The notes under the pieces were generated by a model. The model was not told where the DNA came from. It made no database searches and worked only from the letters and a program-made list of their open reading frames with translations. From JBBSUX01 sp038234045 (GTDB lineage: Bacteria > Pseudomonadota > Gammaproteobacteria > Burkholderiales > Burkholderiaceae_C), in assembly GCA_038234045.1 (NCBI GenBank), contig JBBSUX010000027.1, positions 1 to 20,117 on the forward strand: DNA of 20,117 nucleotides, given 5' to 3'. How positions within the stretch are numbered: position 1 is the stretch's first letter; the number at the start of each line of letters is the position of its first letter. The position numbers were made by a program, and so were the translations under genes. Shown here piece after piece: positions 14,919-20,117 of the stretch.

Positions 14919-16148
14919 ATGAAGATGCATTTCAAACTCCTCGCCATTGCCGGCGCCGTCGCGTTCTCGGCTGGCGCTTTTGCCGCCGACACAATCAAGA
15001 TCGGCGTGGACGGGCCCTATACGGGTGGCTCATCCTCGATGGGTGTGAGCATGCGCGACGGTGTGCGTCTGGCTGCCGACGAAATCAACAAGGCGGGCGG
15101 CGTGCTGGGCCGTAAGCTTGAACTGATCGAGCGTGACGATGAAGCGAAGAATGAGCGCGGCGTGCAGATTGCCCAGGAACTGATCAACCGCGAAAAGGTT
15201 GTTGCGGTTGTTGGCTACATCAACACCGGTGTGTCGTTGGCCTCGCAGCGTTTCTTCCAGGATGCGAAGATTCCGGTCATCAACAACGTGTCGACCGGCT
15301 CGGTGATCACGCACCAGTTCGACAAGCAACCTGATAACTACGTCTTTCGCACTTCGGCAGCCGACAACATCCAAGCGCCGATGATCGTGGCACAAGCCAT
15401 CACGCGCCAGGGTTTCAAAAAGGTCGCCATCCTGGCGGATTCGACCAACTACGGGCAGCTGGGCAAGACCGACCTCGAGGCAGCACTTAAGGCCAAGGGC
15501 ATCACGCCGGTCGCCGTCGAGAAGTTCAACATCAAGGACGTCGACATGACGGCGCAGCTGTTGAAAGCCAAGGAAGCGGGTGCTGAAGCGATTCTGACCT
15601 ACGGCATTGGCCCAGAGCTTGCCCAGATCGCCAACGGCATGACCAAGCTTGGCTGGAAAGTCCCGCTCATCGGTAGCTGGACGCTGTCGATGGCCAACTA
15701 TATCGACACCGCAGGCCCGGCTGGTGAAGGCGCGATGATGCCCCAAACCTTCATTCAGGAGCCGACGACACCCAAGCGCAAGCAGTTCATCGACGACTAC
15801 CTGAAGACCTTCAAGCCGAAGGACAACCGCATGGATTCGCCGGTTTCTGCAGCGCAGGGTTATGACTCCATTTACCTGCTTGCTGCAGCGATCAAGCAGG
15901 CCGGCAGCACTGATGGTCCAAAGATCAAGGATGCATTGGAGAATCTGAAGGATCCTGTCGAAGGCGTTGTTACCACCTACATCAAGCCTTTTAGCAAGAC
16001 CGACCATGAGGCAATCACCGCCAACATGCCGGTCTTCGGTCTGGTCAAGGGCGGCAAGGTTGTCTACGCAAATGCTGAGGACGAAAAAGCAGCATCGAAG
16101 GTCCAGATGAAGGATCCAAGCGCTAACGAAGCCATCATGAAGAAGTAA
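14919..16148 (+). CDS. livK: Periplasmic binding protein of branched-chain amino acid ABC transporter
   Basis: The 409-residue protein starts with a clear signal peptide (MKMHFKLLAIAGAVAFSAGA, cleavage near A22|A23 in AFA|AD). The mature part is a Leu/Ile/Val-binding type periplasmic receptor: IKIGVDGPYTG at the start, DGVRLAADEINKAGG, an AVVGYINTGVS hinge block and YVFRTSAADN. It binds solute in the periplasm and delivers it to LivHM. ATG 14919 is preceded by GGAG at 14904-14907. The longer frame from 14772 would hide the signal peptide. The gene is immediately followed by a strong terminator and then livH. The substrate is probably branched-chain amino acids, but related receptors carry amides, urea or aromatic compounds. 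Confidence 0.93.
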   Translation: MKMHFKLLAIAGAVAFSAGAFAADTIKIGVDGPYTGGSSSMGVSMRDGVRLAADEINKAGGVLGRKLELIERDDEAKNERGVQIAQELINREKVVAVVGYINTGVSLASQRFFQDAKIPVINNVSTGSVITHQFDKQPDNYVFRTSAADNIQAPMIVAQAITRQGFKKVAILADSTNYGQLGKTDLEAALKAKGITPVAVEKFNIKDVDMTAQLLKAKEAGAEAILTYGIGPELAQIANGMTKLGWKVPLIGSWTLSMANYIDTAGPAGEGAMMPQTFIQEPTTPKRKQFIDDYLKTFKPKDNRMDSPVSAAQGYDSIYLLAAAIKQAGSTDGPKIKDALENLKDPVEGVVTTYIKPFSKTDHEAITANMPVFGLVKGGKVVYANAEDEKAASKVQMKDPSANEAIMKK

Positions 16149-16164
16149 GCAGCCCAGCCTGCGA

Positions 16165-16200
16165 GCGCCGTGCGGAGCCTTCCGCACGGCGCATTTTTTT
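16165..16200 (+). terminator. Strong Rho-independent terminator between livK and livH
   Basis: A perfect 12-bp GC-rich stem (16165-16176 with 16181-16192) and a GCCT loop are followed after CA by seven T residues (16194-16200). It starts 16 nt after the livK stop and ends 25 nt before the livH ATG. It should end most transcripts after livK and let a fraction continue into livH-MG-F. Confidence 0.92.
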
Positions 16201-16225
16201 GCCAAACCGTATTTGCGGATTCGCC

Positions 16226-17101
16226 ATGAATATCCTTACCCAACTCATCTTCAGCGGCATTTCGCTGGGCATGATCTATGCCGTTATTGCCTTCGGCTAT
16301 CAGCTCACCTTTGCCACATCCGACACCCTGAACTTCGGTCAGGGCGAGGCGTTGATGCTTGGTGCGCTCGTGGGGCTGACGCTTGTCGGTCTGGGCATCA
16401 ACTACTGGCTGATGATTCCGCTGGTGTGCCTGTTTGGCGCCTTGCAGGGTGCGGTGGTGGAGCGCATCGCCGTGCGCCCGGCTATCAAGATCAAGTCCGA
16501 GTTCGGGTGGATCATGTCCACCATCGCGCTCGGCATCATTTTCAAGAACGTCGCGGAAAACGTCTGGGGTCGTGATGACCTGCGTTTTCCCTCTCCACTG
16601 CCGGAAGCCCCGCTGCATTTTCTTGGTGCCAACGTGCTGCCGATGGAAATTCTGGTGGTGGTTGGTGCGCTGCTGATGATGGTGGCCGTCGAAATTTTCA
16701 ACCGCCGCTCCATTTACGGCAAGGCCGTCGTCGCAACGTTCAATGACCGTGATGCGGCCAAGCTGATGGGTATCAATACCGGGCTGGTCATCACGTTCTC
16801 GTATGCGCTCTCGTCGCTGACGGCTGCTTTTGCCGGTGTGCTGATTGCGCCGCTCACGCTCACCGGCGCCACGATGGGCGCGGTGCTCGGTCTGAAGGCT
16901 TTTGCCGTTGCGATCATCGGTGGTCTTACGAGCGGGATGGGGATTGTTGTCGGCGGAATCATCCTCGGCGTCGCTGAAACCACGACCGGCTTCTACATCA
17001 GCACCGGCTACAAGGACGTTCCCGGCCTCGTGTTGCTGCTGATCGTGCTGGCTGTGCGTCCCGCAGGCCTGTTCGGCAAAACTGCTATCAAGAAGGTGTG
17101 A
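16226..17101 (+). CDS. livH: Branched-chain amino acid ABC transporter permease LivH
   Basis: This is a 291-residue inner-membrane permease of the LivH type with about eight hydrophobic segments. Family landmarks are the N-terminal ILTQLIFSGISLGMIYAVIA, the SDTLNFGQGEALMLGA block, and the cytoplasmic coupling loop with NDRDAAKLMGIN. The C-terminus ends VLAVRPAGLFG. ATG 16226 is chosen because it gives the normal LivH N-terminus; a TTG at 16199 lies inside the terminator T-tract. Ribosome site is weak (GCGGA). It pairs with the LivM part of the next protein to form the membrane channel. The next frame can start at a GTG overlapping the livH stop. Confidence 0.94.
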   Translation: MNILTQLIFSGISLGMIYAVIAFGYQLTFATSDTLNFGQGEALMLGALVGLTLVGLGINYWLMIPLVCLFGALQGAVVERIAVRPAIKIKSEFGWIMSTIALGIIFKNVAENVWGRDDLRFPSPLPEAPLHFLGANVLPMEILVVVGALLMMVAVEIFNRRSIYGKAVVATFNDRDAAKLMGINTGLVITFSYALSSLTAAFAGVLIAPLTLTGATMGAVLGLKAFAVAIIGGLTSGMGIVVGGIILGVAETTTGFYISTGYKDVPGLVLLLIVLAVRPAGLFGKTAIKKV

Positions 17102-17127
17102 GCCCAAGGGCCGCGCTCATATCCAAC

Positions 17128-19074
17128 ATGAAATCAAGTCGTATTCTTCTGGCTGTTGTCGGCCTGGCAGCGCTCATGCTGTTTCCGGTCTTTCTCGACA
17201 ATCCGTATTACATCCACCTGCTGGAAACCATCCTGATCTACGCGATCCTGCTGTTCGGGCTGGATATCGTTGTCGGTTATACCGGTCAGGTGTCGCTCGG
17301 CCACGCGGGCTTGTTCGGCATCGGCGCCTATGCTGCCGGCGTTCTCGTCTTCAAGCTGGCTGCGCCCATCTACATCACCTTGCCGGTGGCGATCCTGGTG
17401 ACAGCGGGCTTCGGTGCCATCCTCGCGTTGCCGGCGCTGCGGGTGACGGGACCTTATCTGGCCATGGTGACGCTGGCGTTCGGAACCATCATCCAGATCC
17501 TGATCAACGAGATGACCTTCCTCACCGATGGTCCGATGGGCATCAAGCTGAACAAGCCCACAGTTTTTGGCCATGAGTTCGACGACCGGCAGTACTTCTG
17601 GCTGGTGGCGGTGCTGGCGGTGCTTTCGCTGATCGTGGTGCACCGAATCCTGCGATCGCACCTCGGGCGGGCGTTCGAGGCCTTGCGCGGCAGCCCGGTG
17701 GCTTCTGACTGCATGGGTGTTTCGGTATATCGGTACAAGGTCTACGCGTTCGTGATCAGCGCAGGTTTCGCAGGTCTTTCGGGCGGTCTCTACGCGTATT
17801 CCGAGCAGTACATCTCGCCCAATACCTACAACTTCGAGCTGACGGTGCTGTTCCTGCTGGCCGTCATCATGGGTGGCCGCAAGAGTCGCGTGGGTACCGT
17901 GCTGGGTGCCGCCATCATCGTGCTGCTGCCCAAGCTGCTGGACGATGTTGTGTTGTTCCGCTATGTGTCGGTCGGCCTGGCAATTCTGGTGATGATCGTC
18001 GCGGCAGTGGCCGTGAAGCGAGGTCGTCGTACGCCGCTCGAAATGGCGATCCCGGTGGTGGGCACGATTGCGCTGGCAGCTGTTTCGTTCTACCTGAAGA
18101 CGATGATCGACTGGCGTCTGTCTATCTTCGGTGTCATCACGCTCTTCGTCGTTTATTACCTGCAGGACGGCATCGTCGGATTCGTGCGTAGTGCGCTCAA
18201 TATCCGCGGAAGTCATTCAGACACCGATATGCAGCTGATCGACAAGAGCAACCATGTTGATGCGGTTTCCGAAGCAGCGCGCGCCGGCAAGCGGGGCGAA
18301 CAGATGCTCAAGGCATCGAACGTGCTCATGCAGTTCGGTGGCCTGAAGGCGCTCAATGATGTCGATCTGGTGATCCAACGGGGCACCATTCACGGGTTGA
18401 TCGGTCCGAACGGTTCGGGCAAGAGCACGATGATGAATGTGCTGACCGGCATCTATGTGCCGACTGCAGGCACTATCGTGTTCGGTGACAAATCAGTCGT
18501 GGGCCGGACGTCTTCAGAAATCGCCTTGTCGGGCATCGCGCGGACTTTCCAGAACGTGCAGTTGTTCGGCGAGATGACAGCGCTGCAGAACGTTCAGGTC
18601 GGTCTGCACCACACCTTCAAGAGCAATCTTCTCGATGTGGCATTCCATTCAAGCCGCTACAAGCGCGAATCCGCCGCGGTGGCGCAGCGTGCATTCGGCT
18701 TGCTGCAGTTCGTCGGCCTTGAAGATCTCGTAACCGAAGAGGCGCGCAATCTTCCTTACGGCAAACAGCGCCTGCTGGAGATCGCACGCGCTCTGGCGCT
18801 CGATCCGCAGTTGCTGCTGCTTGACGAACCCGCTGCCGGCCTGACGGCGCCGGACATCAAGGAGCTGATCGCCATCATCCGCAAGATCCGCGACCACGGC
18901 GTGACCGTGGTCCTGATCGAGCACCACATGGATGTGGTGATGGGGCTGTGCGACACCGTATCGGTGCTGGACTTCGGTCAGAAGATCGCTGAAGGCGAGC
19001 CAGCGGCTGTGCAGGCCGACGAGAAAGTCATCGAAGCCTACCTGGGCGGTGACGCCACCGCGCACGTCGCCTGA
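17128..19074 (+). CDS. livM-livG: LivM-LivG fusion: ABC transporter permease with C-terminal ATPase
   Basis: One uninterrupted 648-residue frame joins a permease and an ATPase of the branched-chain amino acid importer. Residues 1 to about 350 are LivM: NPYYIHLLETILIYAILLFG, VGYTGQVSLGHAGLFGIGAY and the TFLTDGPMGI block. After the usual end of LivM (around 278-296) come two more hydrophobic stretches (about 303-326 and 328-351) and a polar linker (about 360-392). LivG follows: Walker A GPNGSGKST at 426-434, signature LPYGKQR at 542-548, Walker B LLLLDEP with Asp566-Glu567, and H-loop His599. ATG 17128 fits LivM N-termini; a GTG at 17098 overlaps the livH stop by 4 nt and is a credible coupled start. 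Such fusions are known in beta-proteobacteria. Confidence 0.93.
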   Translation: MKSSRILLAVVGLAALMLFPVFLDNPYYIHLLETILIYAILLFGLDIVVGYTGQVSLGHAGLFGIGAYAAGVLVFKLAAPIYITLPVAILVTAGFGAILALPALRVTGPYLAMVTLAFGTIIQILINEMTFLTDGPMGIKLNKPTVFGHEFDDRQYFWLVAVLAVLSLIVVHRILRSHLGRAFEALRGSPVASDCMGVSVYRYKVYAFVISAGFAGLSGGLYAYSEQYISPNTYNFELTVLFLLAVIMGGRKSRVGTVLGAAIIVLLPKLLDDVVLFRYVSVGLAILVMIVAAVAVKRGRRTPLEMAIPVVGTIALAAVSFYLKTMIDWRLSIFGVITLFVVYYLQDGIVGFVRSALNIRGSHSDTDMQLIDKSNHVDAVSEAARAGKRGEQMLKASNVLMQFGGLKALNDVDLVIQRGTIHGLIGPNGSGKSTMMNVLTGIYVPTAGTIVFGDKSVVGRTSSEIALSGIARTFQNVQLFGEMTALQNVQVGLHHTFKSNLLDVAFHSSRYKRESAAVAQRAFGLLQFVGLEDLVTEEARNLPYGKQRLLEIARALALDPQLLLLDEPAAGLTAPDIKELIAIIRKIRDHGVTVVLIEHHMDVVMGLCDTVSVLDFGQKIAEGEPAAVQADEKVIEAYLGGDATAHVA

Positions 19075-19089
19075 GGAGCCTGAAACACC

Positions 19090-19812
19090 ATGTTGACCAT
19101 TCACAATCTCTCAGCCGCTTACGGCAAGGTGCAGGTACTGCACGGCATCTCCCTGGAAGTTCCCAAGGGCAAGGTCGTTACCCTGATCGGCTCCAACGGC
19201 GCGGGCAAAACCACCACCATGCGGGCCGTGTCCGGAATGATCGCGCCGACCGGGGGAACCATTACCCTCAACGGCAAGCGTATCGACGGGTTGGAGTCCT
19301 ATGACATCGCCAAACTCGGCCTGGCGCATTCGCCGGAAGGCCGACGTGTCTTCGCCACCATGACGGTGACGGACAACCTCACGCTCGGCGCCTTTGCGCG
19401 GCTGACCGGTAGCCGTCCGCGCGGTGATGTCCCAGCCGACCTGGAGCGCGCCCTGGAGCTTTTTCCGCGTCTGAAAGAGCGGCGTATGCAACTCGCAGGC
19501 ACCTTATCGGGCGGCGAGCAGCAGATGTTGGCGATGGCGCGCGCAGTCATGCTGAACCCCGATGTAGTGCTGCTCGACGAGCCATCAATGGGTCTGGCGC
19601 CTATCCTGGTGGCCGAGGTGTTCAAGATCATCTCGCGACTCAAGAGCGAAGGCGTCACGATGCTGCTGGTAGAGCAGTTTGCTGCCGCAGCGCTCGGCGT
19701 GGCTGATTACGGCTATGTGCTGGAAAACGGTCGCATATCGCTGCACGGACCTGCAGCGCAATTGCGCGACGATCCTGCTGTGAAGGCTGCGTATCTGGGC
19801 GGCGGTCACTGA
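19090..19812 (+). CDS. livF: Branched-chain amino acid ABC transporter ATPase LivF
   Basis: This is the second ATPase subunit (240 residues, family-typical), which pairs with the LivG domain to drive import. Motifs are Walker A GSNGAGKTT at 34-42, the LivF-specific LAHSPEGRRVF at 78-88, signature LSGGEQQ at 139-145, Walker B VVLLDEP at 159-165 and LVEQ with Gln in place of the H-loop His (about 193-196), which is usual for LivF. The start is firm: a good GAGGAG (19073-19078) overlaps the livG stop, 11 nt before the ATG. It is the last gene of the liv operon. Confidence 0.96.
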   Translation: MLTIHNLSAAYGKVQVLHGISLEVPKGKVVTLIGSNGAGKTTTMRAVSGMIAPTGGTITLNGKRIDGLESYDIAKLGLAHSPEGRRVFATMTVTDNLTLGAFARLTGSRPRGDVPADLERALELFPRLKERRMQLAGTLSGGEQQMLAMARAVMLNPDVVLLDEPSMGLAPILVAEVFKIISRLKSEGVTMLLVEQFAAAALGVADYGYVLENGRISLHGPAAQLRDDPAVKAAYLGGGH

Positions 19813-19921
19813 AATCAGGGATTTGCGCCTGGTCTCTGATGCCGCGCCTGGTGGCTTTTGTTGCTCACCGCAGCGGCTTGACGATCACGCCGGAACAAGC
19901 CCGGCCGGACGTCAAATATAT

Positions 19922-19945
19922 GGTGCCCGCTACAAAGCAGGCACC
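19922..19945. terminator. Possible bidirectional hairpin between livF and the convergent small gene
   Basis: GGTGCC-C-GC (19922-19930) pairs with GC-A-GGCACC (19937-19945), with one C/A mismatch and a TACAAA loop. Only short T runs follow on either side (GTTT on plus, ATTT on minus), so it is at best a weak terminator, but its place between convergent genes fits. Confidence 0.4.
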
Positions 19946-19966
19946 CGTTTGATCATCCTCTGAAAT

Positions 19967-20117
19967 CTATCGATCCTTGACGATCTTGCCGCGCGGAATT
20001 ACCGCCGTCATCGGCGCTGTTGGGCGATCGGAGGGCGTGCCCACCGTTTTAGTCAAGCCTGAAGAAGTGTCCTTCTTGGGCTTTTTCACCATCTTCTGGG
20101 TTTGCTGACCTTTGGCC
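19967..20117 (-). CDS. Small lysine-rich protein, probably complete except for its start
   Basis: The minus-strand frame is open from the window edge for 49 codons to the TAG at 19967. The product is rich in Lys, Thr and Pro: it begins AKGQQTQKMVKKPKKDT and ends TAVIPRGKIVKDR. The last base of the window is a minus-strand G in the third codon position just before Ala, so an ATG right at the edge would give a 50-residue protein; alternatively ATG at residue 9 gives 41. I recall similar small basic proteins of unknown function from Burkholderiales, but no function can be given. No membrane segment or signal peptide is seen. It is convergent with livF. Confidence 0.55.
   Translation of the reverse strand, partial: AKGQQTQKMVKKPKKDTSSGLTKTVGTPSDRPTAPMTAVIPRGKIVKDR

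Noticed and set aside
15030..16205. 391-codon minus-strand open frame opposite livK
   Set aside because: Shadow of the binding-protein gene: no signal peptide or motif, and it crosses the intrinsic terminator.
16064..17107. 347-codon minus-strand frame opposite livH
   Set aside because: His/Asn/Gln-rich antisense translation of a membrane protein gene; no start context and no family features.
17134..18216. 360-codon minus-strand frame opposite livM
   Set aside because: Very His/Gln/Asp-rich, typical of the reverse frame of a hydrophobic protein.

Overview
The window looks like chromosomal DNA of a betaproteobacterium, most likely from the Burkholderiales. The evidence is moderately high G+C, the ribBA-ribH-nusB-aminotransferase order, a pilV-W-X-Y1-E minor-pilin operon, and a liv transporter whose LivM and LivG are fused. 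The genus cannot be told from the sequence. I see no phage, insertion sequence, CRISPR array, tRNA or rRNA.

Positions 1-3081 (minus strand) hold riboflavin and transcription genes: ribBA (RibBX-like, with a GTP cyclohydrolase II domain that has lost its signature residues), ribH, nusB, and a class I/II aminotransferase cut by the window edge. ribH and nusB overlap by ATGA.

Positions 3178-10942 (minus strand) are a six-gene type IV pilus operon, in transcription order pilV, pilW, pilX, pilY1, pilE, fimT. Three of its junctions are 4-nt ATGA overlaps. The encoded minor pilins and the large PilY1 adhesin should form the priming and tip complex of a type IV pilus; the assembly motor and the main pilin lie elsewhere. 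The part of pilY1 encoding its N-terminal half is much more AT-rich than its surroundings, and the canonical calcium loop of its C-terminal propeller appears to be lost.

Positions 11208-14608 (plus strand) carry a carboxylesterase of the acyl-protein thioesterase family, a gamma-proteobacterial-type glutamate-cysteine ligase (gshA), and a circularly permuted YlqF/RbgA-type GTPase. A 310-nt gap with small palindromes follows.

Positions 14919-19812 (plus strand) are a branched-chain amino acid type ABC importer: binding protein livK, a strong intrinsic terminator, permease livH, a livM-livG fusion, and livF. The terminator probably keeps the binding protein in excess over the membrane parts. 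At the right edge a small lysine-rich protein gene runs convergently on the minus strand.

No clearly new system is visible. The most unusual points are the divergent, mosaic PilY1, the LivM-LivG fusion with extra hydrophobic segments, the degenerate RibA domain, the triple tandem stop after ribBA, and the palindromic element upstream of livK.
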